Below, piece after piece: positions 43,113-52,724 of a DNA stretch of 64,000 nucleotides. Below the pieces are notes generated by a model that did no database searches, was not told the DNA's origin, and was given only the letters and a program-made list of their open reading frames with translations. The stretch is from assembly GCA_002748705.1 (NCBI GenBank), contig PDSZ01000015.1:30829-94828 (forward strand). Direction: 5' to 3'. Both the position numbers and the translations under genes were made by a program. This DNA comes from Candidatus Fermentibacterota bacterium (lineage in GTDB: Bacteria > Fermentibacterota > Fermentibacteria > Fermentibacterales > Fermentibacteraceae). Position 1 is the stretch's first letter. Each line of letters starts with the position of its first letter.

Positions 43113-44057
43113 CTACCTGCCGCCTGTCAGGCCGAGAAGGGCACCTGCATCAAGGGCCAGAGCCCTCCAGAAACAGAATACAGGAACTGCAGCTGCTGTC
43201 ACCGGATCGAATGCAATGGAAACAGAGATAAGAGAAATACAGCTTGCAAGAAACAGTACCATCAGAACAGCCATAAGCAGCGGTGAGAGAAACAGCAGAA
43301 AAACAGAGGCAAGAATTACAGGTGCCAGAAGCATCTGAAACTTGAGCATCTGCGGTGTATATCCATCAGATATAATCATGCTCGGAAAGTTCTTAACCAG
43401 AATAATCCTCCATTTTCCCCTGCTCATCTTCATTCTGAAGTATGATTTCCAGGTGGAACGGTGAGTATGTCTGACCCTTGCATCTGGAACAAAAGCAATT
43501 CTGCCGCCGGAGCCTGTGAGTCTCCAGGAAAGATCTACATCCTCATGGTCCGGCAAAGGAAAGGTTTCGTCGAACCCATCAAGCCTTTCAAGGCAGCTTC
43601 TTCTGAAACCGGCGGAATATGTATCAGCAAGAAGCACTGTATCACGGCGGGCCATTATTCTGTACCTCTCCTGAAACTCAATCTGGGCCAGCCGCTGAAT
43701 CAGCTTTGTGCCGCCTTCAGAATATACCCCCTTTGAAGCCTCATACTCACCCCTGAGAGGAGCCAGCATTCGTTCAGCCCATCTGGCATCAGGAACACAG
43801 TCAGCGTCTGTAAAGAGAATGAATTCAGCCTTACTGCTCCGCCATCCTCTGTTTCTTGTCATTGCAGGGCCGCCTGCCGGGCCTTTCACCACCTTATCTG
43901 CCAAGGAAGCAATTTCTTCCTCAGGCCCTTCCAATCCGTCAATACTCAGGATTATCTCAAGATTCCTGCGAATGGTCTGCCTGTTCAGCGCCTGAAGCAC
44001 ACAGTTCAGAACAGATGAATCACCTCTGAAAGGAATCACAACAGCAGCATCAGCCAT
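43113..44057 (-). CDS. Family 2 glycosyltransferase
   Basis: 314 aa. The GT-A fold starts ADAAVVIPFRGDSSVLNCVL, with the sugar-nucleotide site FILFTDADCVPDARW (D-x-D-like) and GFDETFPLPDHEDVDLSWRL containing the catalytic-base region. Two C-terminal membrane helices follow. ATG at 44057 overlaps the radical SAM gene stop by 8 nt; the open frame continues upstream but is only that gene's other frame. Donor and acceptor are unknown. Confidence 0.88.
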   Translation of the reverse strand: MADAAVVIPFRGDSSVLNCVLQALNRQTIRRNLEIILSIDGLEGPEEEIASLADKVVKGPAGGPAMTRNRGWRSSKAEFILFTDADCVPDARWAERMLAPLRGEYEASKGVYSEGGTKLIQRLAQIEFQERYRIMARRDTVLLADTYSAGFRRSCLERLDGFDETFPLPDHEDVDLSWRLTGSGGRIAFVPDARVRHTHRSTWKSYFRMKMSRGKWRIILVKNFPSMIISDGYTPQMLKFQMLLAPVILASVFLLFLSPLLMAVLMVLFLASCISLISVSIAFDPVTAAAVPVFCFWRALALDAGALLGLTGGR

Positions 44058-45495
44058 TTTTACCCTTGAACAGGTACTTTCTGAAAGTTCTGAAAGCAAG
44101 CATGGTTCTGTGTCGCTCATTGGAATCAATAAGGCTTCTCCAGATTTTCCTGAGAATATAAACCGGTCTCAGGTAGAACTTTCTTCGGCAGTGGTCACAG
44201 AACTCAACAAGCTCCTCAGGAGTCATGTCTTCAGTTCGCACTACACAGGCGTGTGTCCCATCTGCCTTAAGCCAGTCACGCCAGCTTGATGCTGCCAGAA
44301 GCCCCTCATCTGAAACCTTCCGATAGGCATCTGTACCGGGATAGACCATAAGAGGATAAAACTGCGCAGTATCAGGATTAAGTTCCAATGCAAACTTCAG
44401 TGTTTCTGCAGCAGTTTCCCTGGTCTCCCCTGGAATACCGAAAAGAAAACACCCGTGAACAAGTATTTTTGCTTTGGAAGCATCCTTCTTGAATTGCTTC
44501 ATACGCTCTACGGTGATGCCTTTGTGCATTGAGGCCAGTATTCGGTCTGAACCGCTTTCAAACCCAACGCACACCGACCTGAGCCCTGCACTTCTGCAAA
44601 TCTTAAGGGTCTCAAGATCAACTGAAGCACGCATGTTGCAAGTCCACGAAATACTTACATTTCTGCGAATCATCTCTTCAGCAAGCTCCCTGAGCCTTCC
44701 GGTATCCGCTGCAATCGTGTCGTCTTCAAAGAACACAGCCTTTACTTCAGGCATGTTCTCCTCTACCCAGAGCATTTCATCCACAACACTGGAGGCGGAT
44801 CTGCTTCGATATCTTCGTCCTGTGAGGGTCTGAGGGAAAACACAGAAGGAACACATATTGGGACAGCCTCTGCCGCCCATGAGCATTACCTGAGGGTGAA
44901 GGGCATTGGGATTGTTGTACCGTTCAACTGGAAGATGTCTTTTGTAAACACTGCTCACAAAAGGCAGTGAATCAAGGTCATCAAGAAATCCTGACGGCGG
45001 AGTAACGATAACAGCATCACCGCTTCGAACAGCAGTGCCGGAAATACCCTCAATATTCCCGCCCTGCTCAATTGCTTCACAAACTGCAAGCAGCGGAAGC
45101 TCATACTCACCCAGTACTGCCCCCTTGAAAGAGTTTCCAAGAGCAATTGTTTCTTTCGGAAGAGCCGATGGATGAGTGCCGGTCAGGAAAACATCAAACC
45201 CTTTGTCCTGAATTATGTCCGCAATCTGAACATCATTGATAATGGAAGGAGTGGATGTTTCCACTATCACCAGCGCCGGATTGAATTCACTGATATTCTT
45301 CAGGACTTCAGTCTCATCTTTATTCATTGCAGGAGCGTCAATGAGCTGAACCACATGGTCTGCCTGCTCAAGTGCACCTGCAGCATAAGAGAGCCATATC
45401 GGATAGTACATTGTACCGCTTCTTGTTACAGCAGGGCTTCGCTGACCTCTGCTGAAGTGGGGAAGAAAAGGAGGGTTGAGAGCGGTTATCTTCAT
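44050..45495 (-). CDS. B12-binding-domain radical SAM protein (1 of 3)
   Basis: 481 aa. The N-terminal cobalamin-binding-like domain (about 1-150) lacks a clear D-x-H-x-x-G, as in many members. The radical SAM barrel has GGRGCPNMCSFCVFPQ (C-x3-C-x2-C, about residue 213), then FFEDDTIAAD, GFESGSDRILASMHKG and FGIPGETRET. A basic helical C-terminal tail (RPVYILRKIWRSL) may contact the membrane. Family members do methylations and C-C or ring chemistry on lipids and small molecules. Its place between GT2 and GT9 genes suggests modification of a lipid-linked glycan or lipid carrier, which is inference. It overlaps both neighbours. Confidence 0.88.
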   Translation of the reverse strand: MKITALNPPFLPHFSRGQRSPAVTRSGTMYYPIWLSYAAGALEQADHVVQLIDAPAMNKDETEVLKNISEFNPALVIVETSTPSIINDVQIADIIQDKGFDVFLTGTHPSALPKETIALGNSFKGAVLGEYELPLLAVCEAIEQGGNIEGISGTAVRSGDAVIVTPPSGFLDDLDSLPFVSSVYKRHLPVERYNNPNALHPQVMLMGGRGCPNMCSFCVFPQTLTGRRYRSRSASSVVDEMLWVEENMPEVKAVFFEDDTIAADTGRLRELAEEMIRRNVSISWTCNMRASVDLETLKICRSAGLRSVCVGFESGSDRILASMHKGITVERMKQFKKDASKAKILVHGCFLFGIPGETRETAAETLKFALELNPDTAQFYPLMVYPGTDAYRKVSDEGLLAASSWRDWLKADGTHACVVRTEDMTPEELVEFCDHCRRKFYLRPVYILRKIWRSLIDSNERHRTMLAFRTFRKYLFKGKNG

Positions 45496-46436
45496 TTTGA
45501 AAGAATCTCCTCCAGTTTTCCGGTTACCTGACCTGTATCAATTGATGTCATGCAGTCACCGGCACCTGTACACCTGCGGAACACACTGTTCGAATAGCAG
45601 GGTGAACATGATACAGACGCGGTAACTGGAGAAACAGTCCCCCTGGCAAAAAGCGCATCAGGATCTGAAGGACCGAAAAGTACCACAGCAGGGGTTGAAG
45701 ACGCAACTGCCAGGTGAGCAGGACCGCTGTCGTTTCCGGCAAACGCAGCAGCACCTTTTATCAAAGCGCCTGTCTCTCCCCATGTCAGCTTACCGGCAAG
45801 GTTCTCACAGGGCAGCTGCGAGAAATAGGATGACTCATCCCTGCCGCCTACCGCAAAGGTTCTGAACCCCTTCTGTAAAGCAAATTCCATAACCTTCTTC
45901 CATCTTTCAACGGGCCACCTTTTTTCCGGCACAAATTCTCTGGGGTTTCTGCCGCCACCTGGAGCAAAAACCACATAAGGTTCATCCCCTGTAATATTAT
46001 ACGCTAACTCCATTTCCTCAGAAGTGATTGGAAACACAGGCTTTAAGTCGACTGCCCTCACCTCTGCTATTCTGCAGTAATCAGCAGCTGCAGGTAGCGT
46101 CCTTCCAAAACCGGTGTCTGAAAAGGCGCCGCTTGTAACAGAGCATCCAGCGATATAACCGGACCACCTGGCAGCAAGCTGTGACGAACCAAAATGAATT
46201 GCCCGGTCAAACCCTTTCTGACGGTTACTCACAGACCAAAAAAGAAGCTTGGGAATAGAACATGGCGCCGGTGAAGCAATAACTCCCTCCAGTCCGGGAA
46301 ACCGCTGCCACACAGGAAGCGAGGAAGGACCTGCCAGTACTGTAACCCTGTGCCCTGAAGCAACCAGACCGGAAACTGCAGGAGTGGTCAGCAGAGCATC
46401 ACCAAAGGCATGGGTCTTTACTGCAAGTATTCTCAT
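45492..46436 (-). CDS. Family 9 glycosyltransferase (heptosyltransferase-like)
   Basis: 314 aa. GT-B fold with VKTHAFGDALLTTPAVSGL at the N-terminus and the donor-site block AFAGNDSGPAHLAVASSTPA followed by VVLFGPSDP. A C-terminal Cys-rich segment (SCSPCYSN, CTGAGDC) is typical of the ADP-heptose:LPS transferases. ATG at 46436 shares a base with the stop of the upstream membrane GT gene (TGATG). The donor may be heptose, but that is not certain. It fits core or O-chain assembly. Confidence 0.88.
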   Translation of the reverse strand: MRILAVKTHAFGDALLTTPAVSGLVASGHRVTVLAGPSSLPVWQRFPGLEGVIASPAPCSIPKLLFWSVSNRQKGFDRAIHFGSSQLAARWSGYIAGCSVTSGAFSDTGFGRTLPAAADYCRIAEVRAVDLKPVFPITSEEMELAYNITGDEPYVVFAPGGGRNPREFVPEKRWPVERWKKVMEFALQKGFRTFAVGGRDESSYFSQLPCENLAGKLTWGETGALIKGAAAFAGNDSGPAHLAVASSTPAVVLFGPSDPDALFARGTVSPVTASVSCSPCYSNSVFRRCTGAGDCMTSIDTGQVTGKLEEILSK

Positions 46437-47782
46437 CACTTCCGCCGAAGCAGCCCTGCCCTTAAGCAAAAGTGACGAAGACCGGTCATTGCCGCTATAA
46501 AAAGAGGAATGTCCAGTGCAACTCTGTGGGGCGTTCCTGAAGCGGTGATAAGATGCATAAGTATGTAACCGGCCATTACACCACTGAGAAAGATGCCCTG
46601 CCCTTTTCTGTAAAGGAACAGGAAAATTCCTGCAAGAAAGAAAATACCCACCCAGAAGAATGACATGAATCCTGGAATGGTATGCAAAAGGGAAAAGCTG
46701 TTCAGCGGAAATGGCTTGAAGAACTCTGCAAACCGGCAGCAGCTCAGGTGAAGGTAAAGAAGAGGATTGGCCATAAGGAATTCTGACTGCCTTTCATAGA
46801 GAATACTGTCTCTCTGAAACTCCGTTTCACAGGTAAACTGAGGGAATTCAGCCAGTTCCGGCTTTGCAAGGCGGTTAAGCCATGTTTCTCTCACAGGACC
46901 GTAAAGGACCTTAGCTCCCTGCTGATCATTTAAAAAAGCATCAGTGAAGATTCTACCGTTGTACTCCCACATCTGAACACCACCCTGAAGAGGAAGCAGC
47001 TGATACCTGCCCATAACATTCCTGTTTCTTAGCATCCACGGCGTAAGAAGTCCGAAGAAAACAATAACCATAAGGGAGGAATAAAGGATTTTTCTCACTT
47101 CCGGTCTTCCTGTAAACAGAATGAGCACCACCGCCAGCCAGAGTATCATTGGAAGAGAAGCAGGTCTTACCATGAACGATGCGGACCAGACAATTCCTGC
47201 CAGAATTGCCCTGCTCCACCCGGGTTTTTCAATGAGCCTGACCGACATGAGAAGTCCTGCGATAAAAAGAAATGAAAAAAGAGCCTGTGTTACCGGAATA
47301 GCCTGATAGTAAAGCTCAAAAGGATCAACAGCCATAAGAAATCCGCAGGCTGTGTACCACCATCCAGTAAGAAATCTGGAAGCAAGCCTCAGCCCCATAA
47401 ACACTGTCAGAATACCTAAAAGAAGCTGTACACCAATTACTGCAGTAAGATTTCCAGGGGAGAATAAGCTGAAAATAAACGCTTCAAATAGTATATAGCC
47501 GGGAACAAAAAAGGATGTAGGCCTCTCCGGAATAAGAGTCCCGTAAAATCCACCGGCTTCCCGAAAAAACTCCAGACTTGCATCTCTTCTTGGATCAGTA
47601 TCATGCATCATGGACTCTGAAAGCATACAACCTCTGCCGGAAAGAATGTTGCCGGCAATGTTGGCCTGAACCATTCCCTCACCTACCAGAAAAAAACCTC
47701 CGGCAGCAAGAAAGAAAATGAATACCCTTACCGCAAAGGCGACAGGAAGTATCAGCCGGTTCAGTTTTTTCCGCTGCACCAT
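46436..47782 (-). CDS. GT39-like (ArnT/PMT superfamily) membrane glycosyltransferase, copy 1
   Basis: 448 aa with about 10-11 membrane helices. The first periplasmic loop carries acidic residues (SMMHDTDPRRDASLE), and ERPTSFFVPGYILFEAFIF resembles the R-x-P-x-Y-P-x-x-x-x family region. FVRPASLPM and TPWMLRNRN follow. Such enzymes use polyprenyl-phosphate sugars on the periplasmic side. It is similar in plan to the protein at 49850-51148 (both have W-x-x-R-N and a late L-x-H-x-x-A segment), suggesting paralogues. The start overlaps the YdjC gene by 22 nt. Confidence 0.75.
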   Translation of the reverse strand: MVQRKKLNRLILPVAFAVRVFIFFLAAGGFFLVGEGMVQANIAGNILSGRGCMLSESMMHDTDPRRDASLEFFREAGGFYGTLIPERPTSFFVPGYILFEAFIFSLFSPGNLTAVIGVQLLLGILTVFMGLRLASRFLTGWWYTACGFLMAVDPFELYYQAIPVTQALFSFLFIAGLLMSVRLIEKPGWSRAILAGIVWSASFMVRPASLPMILWLAVVLILFTGRPEVRKILYSSLMVIVFFGLLTPWMLRNRNVMGRYQLLPLQGGVQMWEYNGRIFTDAFLNDQQGAKVLYGPVRETWLNRLAKPELAEFPQFTCETEFQRDSILYERQSEFLMANPLLYLHLSCCRFAEFFKPFPLNSFSLLHTIPGFMSFFWVGIFFLAGIFLFLYRKGQGIFLSGVMAGYILMHLITASGTPHRVALDIPLFIAAMTGLRHFCLRAGLLRRK

Positions 47783-48492
47783 TTACCGAACCATTCAGAA
47801 AGCATCAGTTCCATTTCACCCTTCTGCCCGTCAGACCAAACCTTTTCCGCCGCAGGGTGCATCACAATCTCTGTAAAACCTTCTGAACACTGACTGGTGT
47901 ACTTTTCAAGGTACTTCCTGCTTATTCTGCCTGACTTGCCGAAGCCCAGCATTCTGTCTGTTGTGAAAAGACCTTCTTTGATCAGCCGGTCTCTGAACTT
48001 TTCTCCCATGTGATTCAGTTTCAACCCCAGAGGGAAGCGCATCATTTTGTCCGGCATGATAGCAGAACGGACTGTGCTGATGCCATACTCCTTAGCTATG
48101 GAGATGATCACATCCTGAAGAGGAGGCAGATGGTGAAGATGCTTATGGCTGTCCAGAGCGGTGACCATGCCACCTGCTGAGAGTATTGCTTCTATCTGAG
48201 CCGACCACTCATTCCTGACCTTGTCAGCCAGAGCAGAAGATCGCTTCATCCATACTGCGAAAGAATCAGGAAATTCACTTTCCCTGAGCAAAAAAGGACC
48301 CTGACAGCAGTCAAGATGGGCTCCCATTCTAACACCGCCAACCATGCAGGTCACTATTGCTTCAGAATAAAGGCTACCTGTTGCCATGATTCCAACCCTG
48401 CTCACATAGCCCCCGGCAATACAATTTTCTATTGCAGTGTTGACAGCTTGATGCATTCCGCCATCATCAATTGTCACGGTTATCTCTCTCAT
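47761..48492 (-). CDS. YdjC/ChbG-like polysaccharide deacetylase
   Basis: 243 aa. Metal-dependent deacetylase of the ChbG/HpnK group. Motifs are TIDDGGMHQAVN at the N-terminus (metal Asp), MGAHLDCCQGP, DSHKHLHHLPPLQDV (His ligands) and EIVMHPA near the C-terminus. HpnK-type members sit in hopanoid clusters with B12 radical SAM enzymes; here it is also between membrane glycosyltransferases and B12-type radical SAM genes. The substrate is probably an N-acetyl sugar in the glycan or glycolipid. Starts ATGA-overlapped with the radical SAM gene upstream. Confidence 0.85.
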   Translation of the reverse strand: MREITVTIDDGGMHQAVNTAIENCIAGGYVSRVGIMATGSLYSEAIVTCMVGGVRMGAHLDCCQGPFLLRESEFPDSFAVWMKRSSALADKVRNEWSAQIEAILSAGGMVTALDSHKHLHHLPPLQDVIISIAKEYGISTVRSAIMPDKMMRFPLGLKLNHMGEKFRDRLIKEGLFTTDRMLGFGKSGRISRKYLEKYTSQCSEGFTEIVMHPAAEKVWSDGQKGEMELMLSEWFGKWCSGKN

Positions 48493-49862
48493 ACTCTCCT
48501 CACCTTCAGCAATGTTCTTCTGAAGTTCCTGGGCCCCAGGACTGTTTTAAGAGTTTTGAGAATACGGGCTGGATGAGCATAAAACTTCCAGAAAGCATTT
48601 TTCTTGAGCTTCTCCACCTGATCCGGAGTGATACCATCCAGTTTGTAAACACTCTTGTGAAAACAGTCAAATTCCGAATAATCAGCTTCAATGAGATCCC
48701 TGGACATCTCCCAGAGACCTGTATGCGGAAAGGGTGTTGTAATATCAAAGAGTGCATCATCGAAAGGTTCTTTTGCTGCGAAAGCAATGGTTTTCTTCAT
48801 CTCTTCAATGGTTTCGCCAGGGGCTCCCAGCATGAAGTAACCCTGAACAAATAGCCCCCTGGAACGGCACATTCTGACAGCCCTTCTCACCCCTTCAACG
48901 GTTATTCCCTTCCTGTAGATTTCATCCAGCACCCTCTGAGATGCTGATTCAACGCCCATGTTCACCTTGGAGAGACCTGCTGCCACCATGGTATCCAGTA
49001 ATTTCTCTGTAAGAAGGTCGGCACGGACATTACAGCACCACCTGAGCTTCAGCTCTCTGTTAAGCATTCTCCTGCATATCTCTGTTACCCACTTGTGATC
49101 CACTATGAATGTGGAATCTTCAAACATGAATGCATTTATTGAATACTTTTCAACCAGATGTTCCAGTTCATCCACCACCGATCCAGGGGATCTTTTTCGC
49201 ATCTTCTTTCCAAATATTTCCGACAGTGTGGGCTGACAAAAGGTGCACCTGTACGGACAGCCTCTTGTTGCCATAATGGTGGTACCTCTCAGAGTAGAAT
49301 CCACTCTGTCCATGGAATACCAGTTCCTGAAATAGGTTTCCATATCATAAATATCTCTGTCTGGAAGGGGCAGGTCATCAAGGTCGTTTACGATAAGCCT
49401 TCCTGGAACCCTGAACGGAACTCCGTCCCTGTAAAAACACGCACCGGGAATCTGTTCATACGGAATTCCGTCAATCAGCATTTCCATTGCCCGTTCCCCT
49501 TCCCCTGCGTACACCAGATCTGCACCGGTGCCTTCAAGGGTTTCTTCAGGAAGTACCGTTGCATGGGGACCGCCTATGAGCAGTGTTGCCTCAGGAGCAT
49601 TTTTTCTGATTACTTCACAGGAATCAAGCGTAGCTCTTATCTGTGGCGTTACCAATGAGATGCATACTATATCCGGATGGAAATCCTTTATATATCTCTC
49701 CAGGTCCCCCATAGGGTCAGAACTGTAAGACATATCACACAATGCCGTTTCAGCACCTTTGCCTTTTGCAACAGCAGAGAGCATGGCGATGCCGAGATTC
49801 GGCTGTCCTGAAGGGTATCTGGTTTCCGGAAACACAAAGAGAATCCGCTTTATATTCTGCAG
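48489..49862 (-). CDS. B12-binding-domain radical SAM protein (2 of 3), probable CTG start
   Basis: 457 aa from CTG at 49862. The conserved first strand of the B12-binding domain, K-R-I-L-F-V-F-P-E-T-R-Y-P, requires a start upstream of the first GTG (49835), and the only candidate with a ribosome site (GGAG, 6 nt before) is this CTG. The radical SAM motif is CPYRCTFCQPTL, with AFMFEDSTFIVD, NMGVESASQRVLDEIYRKG and FMLGAPGETIEE. A basic C-terminal tail (KTVLGPRNFRRTLLKVRRV) is like those of the other two copies. It overlaps the upstream gene by 13 nt and YdjC by 4 nt. Substrate unknown. Confidence 0.85.
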   Translation of the reverse strand: MQNIKRILFVFPETRYPSGQPNLGIAMLSAVAKGKGAETALCDMSYSSDPMGDLERYIKDFHPDIVCISLVTPQIRATLDSCEVIRKNAPEATLLIGGPHATVLPEETLEGTGADLVYAGEGERAMEMLIDGIPYEQIPGACFYRDGVPFRVPGRLIVNDLDDLPLPDRDIYDMETYFRNWYSMDRVDSTLRGTTIMATRGCPYRCTFCQPTLSEIFGKKMRKRSPGSVVDELEHLVEKYSINAFMFEDSTFIVDHKWVTEICRRMLNRELKLRWCCNVRADLLTEKLLDTMVAAGLSKVNMGVESASQRVLDEIYRKGITVEGVRRAVRMCRSRGLFVQGYFMLGAPGETIEEMKKTIAFAAKEPFDDALFDITTPFPHTGLWEMSRDLIEADYSEFDCFHKSVYKLDGITPDQVEKLKKNAFWKFYAHPARILKTLKTVLGPRNFRRTLLKVRRV

Positions 49863-51148
49863 GTTCCGCTCCTTCCACAGCAGACTCCCAGGGCAGTTCC
49901 TATAAGGAATACAGAATCCACAGGAAGTCTGTATCTGGCACCGCCGTGGGCAGCGGCATGTATCAGAAGATACAAAATGAATACTGAAATGAGAAACACT
50001 GTCTCAGGAGAAAAACGATTTCTCCAGAAGCCCACAAGTCCGAAAACCATAAGCGGATAGATAATTAGCCCTGCCAACATACCCCTGGTTCCCAGTGTAT
50101 CTCCTCCAGGGCCGAGGAAATGAACTGCTCTGTGCCAGCCCAGCCAGAGCATCAGTCTGGGATTGGCAACTATAAAGCTTCTTGAAGCCCTGGAGAGCAC
50201 AGCACTTCTATCAAGTTCCCCAGGCAGAGAATCCATTGCCGGATACTCAAGCAGTTCCGGAGAGTTTACAGGAATATCTTCGGGCACATGAATGCCTTCT
50301 ATGTCAAGCACATCAGGATTGTTGCGCATCCACAGGTTAAGAGAACCCTTGGTGGGCATCAGTACTGGAGAACCGAGTTCCACATAGTTTCTTACCACCC
50401 ATGGTGAAACTGCTGCAGCAAACCCGAGAATGATAAAGAGGAGGGATTTCCATCTTCTCTGCCATGCCAGCCAGGCCATTTCCAGAGGAAGAAGGAACAG
50501 AGCAGTAGCCCTGACCAGGAAGAATAAACCTGTTGCAGCGCCTGCTGTGAATCCGTTCCCCTTTCCCCTTCCTGCAGAAAGAACCAATAGTGCAGTGACC
50601 ATTAGAAGCGCTGAATGGGCGGTCTCCGTCATTGCATGACCACTGAAATAGATATATGGCGGATACAGAGCCCAGAGAACTCCTGCCATAGTTCCCTTCA
50701 CCCTGCCCCAGGAATCTGAAACCAGCTTCATAACTGCAAAGGCTCCTGCTGCAGCAAAGATCAGATTAAGCAGAAAAACCGCACCGGTAACAGGGCCTAA
50801 CAACCGAAACATCAGAGAGAGAAGAAATGGATACCCTGGTTCCATGACAGCTGTGGGTTCTTCCACAGGGGCAAGACCGAACAGATAATCAGGGTCTGCA
50901 GTCCATGCTCTCTGTGCTCCTTCCGAATCGTTTCTCAGGTTCTTGAGAGTACCGATCGCTTCCGAAAATGAGAATCCGTATCCCTCTGCCATTCTTCCTG
51001 CAACATGAATATAGAGAGCCTGATCTCTTACAGGCTGCGGAAGAGCGCCGCCCAGATAGAAAAACCACAAAATTCTGGGAAGTATCACAGAGGCAAGCAG
51101 AATTGGAACTGCATGCTTTTCAAGACTGTTAATGAATCGGAATATCAT
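49850..51148 (-). CDS. GT39-like membrane glycosyltransferase, copy 2
   Basis: 432 aa with about 10-11 predicted helices. After the first helix comes a periplasmic loop with RDQALYIHVAGRMAEGYGF, then EPTAVMEPGYPFLLSLMF, which matches the E-P-x-Y-P region of the ArnT/PMT superfamily. PWVVRNYVELGSPVLMPTKG is the common late motif. The C-terminal SSxAHGGARYRLPVD-like end (AAHGGARYRLPVDSVFL) is typical. Uses a polyprenyl-linked donor in the periplasm. Its start overlaps the stop of the third radical SAM gene by one base. Confidence 0.78.
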   Translation of the reverse strand: MIFRFINSLEKHAVPILLASVILPRILWFFYLGGALPQPVRDQALYIHVAGRMAEGYGFSFSEAIGTLKNLRNDSEGAQRAWTADPDYLFGLAPVEEPTAVMEPGYPFLLSLMFRLLGPVTGAVFLLNLIFAAAGAFAVMKLVSDSWGRVKGTMAGVLWALYPPYIYFSGHAMTETAHSALLMVTALLVLSAGRGKGNGFTAGAATGLFFLVRATALFLLPLEMAWLAWQRRWKSLLFIILGFAAAVSPWVVRNYVELGSPVLMPTKGSLNLWMRNNPDVLDIEGIHVPEDIPVNSPELLEYPAMDSLPGELDRSAVLSRASRSFIVANPRLMLWLGWHRAVHFLGPGGDTLGTRGMLAGLIIYPLMVFGLVGFWRNRFSPETVFLISVFILYLLIHAAAHGGARYRLPVDSVFLIGTALGVCCGRSGTCRI

Positions 51149-52566
51149 CAGGTCTCTCTGCCTCCTGTAATTGAAATCATAAAAGCCTTTGCATCATGAA
51201 GTATTCCTTTGAAACCAGCCAGTTTGAAGTGCTTCCATATAAGTGCCGGTATCCGTTTGAAGGGTTTACGGAGAAGGTAGCTCCTTCCCACTGTTCCCTG
51301 TGCCCAGTCACGAAGCTCATGGAGTTCCTGATCGGTAAAATCTGTAAGATTTATAAGCAGCTCATCTGCAGCGTTCATTTTCATAATAAAAGACTCCAGA
51401 TCTCCAATAAGCCCCTTGTCCATCGCTTCCTGAAAAATCGCAGTTCCCGGATACGGTGTAACAAACAGCATGGGTACGGTAATATCAGCTTTTATACAGA
51501 AATCCACAGTGGCTTTAACCGATTCCCTGGTTTCACCGAACATACCGATAATGAAACTGCCCTCTGCATGAATACCAACTGATTCTGTAAGCTTGAGAGC
51601 ATCCAGACACTGCTTTGAGGTAACTCCCCTTTTAAGTCTTTTCAGCATTGCATCGTCACCGGATTCTATTCCATAGGATATCCAGTCACATCCTGCATCT
51701 TTCATGGTCTCCAGCATTTCTCTGTCCACAGTGTTCACTCTGCCGAGACAGGACCACTTCATGCCTGGAACCTTCTCCTTTATCAGTTCGCAGGTCCTCA
51801 TTACGAATTTTCTGTCACTTGTGAACAGGTCGTCTGGAAAACCGGTGTACTTTATGTCAAACCTTCTGACCAGTTCGCAGATCTCGTTAACAATAGACTC
51901 TGGAGAACGACGACGCACCCTTCTACCATAGATTCGATAGCAGTAGACACAGTTATATGGACAGCCTCTGCTTGCCACTACCTCAAGATGCCTGACCCTC
52001 TTCTGTCTGTGATCCATGCTGGATATGTAGTTTTCAACTGGAAACAAATCCCAGGCAGGCCATGGAAGAGTGTCCAGATCAGCAATCATCTCTCTTGGTG
52101 CGGAACGCGCCAGATTGTTATCTTCATCAAGCCAGGCAATACCTGGAACTTCATGCCAGTCACCGGAAGAATCCAGTGTTTCCGCCAGTTCCACAGAGGT
52201 TCTCTCCCCTTCGCCAAGCACAACGCAGTCAAGGTCACACCCTCTCAGATAAAGCTCAGGAATTGTTGTGGCACCTGTGTTGCCTGCACAGATGAATACA
52301 CCTGGAATAAGCGACCTGATAATGCCGGACATGGCCTTAACCATACGATACCTGGTTACCATGCCTCCAAAAGCCACCATATCCGGCGATGAAGAGACAA
52401 TACGCTCCAACGCCTCATCAGAGGTAAGTGCATCACCCTCCATATCAACAACATGCACATCATACCCCGCATCCCTCAGCGAAGCTGCTATGTAAGCAAG
52501 ACCAAAGGGAAAGTACAGTGAATGAATGTCCTCACCGTACCTGGGATACACCAGGGTTATCTTCAA
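51148..52566 (-). CDS. B12-binding-domain radical SAM protein (3 of 3)
   Basis: 472 aa. The B12-binding-like domain begins LKITLVYPRYGEDIHSLYFP. The radical SAM motif is SRGCPYNCVYCYRIYG (about residue 215), followed by YTGFPDDLFTSD, GIESGDDAMLKRLKRG and GSFIIGMFGETRES. A basic helical C-terminus (RKPFKRIPALIWKHFKLAG) may bind membrane. The start is TTG at 52566 with AAAGGA 7 nt upstream; a longer frame to 52590 is possible. The first gene of the run that continues to the ligase-like gene. Confidence 0.87.
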   Translation of the reverse strand: MKITLVYPRYGEDIHSLYFPFGLAYIAASLRDAGYDVHVVDMEGDALTSDEALERIVSSSPDMVAFGGMVTRYRMVKAMSGIIRSLIPGVFICAGNTGATTIPELYLRGCDLDCVVLGEGERTSVELAETLDSSGDWHEVPGIAWLDEDNNLARSAPREMIADLDTLPWPAWDLFPVENYISSMDHRQKRVRHLEVVASRGCPYNCVYCYRIYGRRVRRRSPESIVNEICELVRRFDIKYTGFPDDLFTSDRKFVMRTCELIKEKVPGMKWSCLGRVNTVDREMLETMKDAGCDWISYGIESGDDAMLKRLKRGVTSKQCLDALKLTESVGIHAEGSFIIGMFGETRESVKATVDFCIKADITVPMLFVTPYPGTAIFQEAMDKGLIGDLESFIMKMNAADELLINLTDFTDQELHELRDWAQGTVGRSYLLRKPFKRIPALIWKHFKLAGFKGILHDAKAFMISITGGRET

Positions 52567-52724
52567 GCCGATTCCTTTCTGTCCAGCCAATAATCTTGAA
52601 TTATTCAGGCCAGGTCAAAGGCTTTCTGTTACATTGGGCCAAAACCTCAACTCAGGACAGCGGCAGAATCAGAAACCGGAGTGTTAATAATGTGCAGCAA
52701 ACTGCCGGGTTTTGAGAGCTGAAC

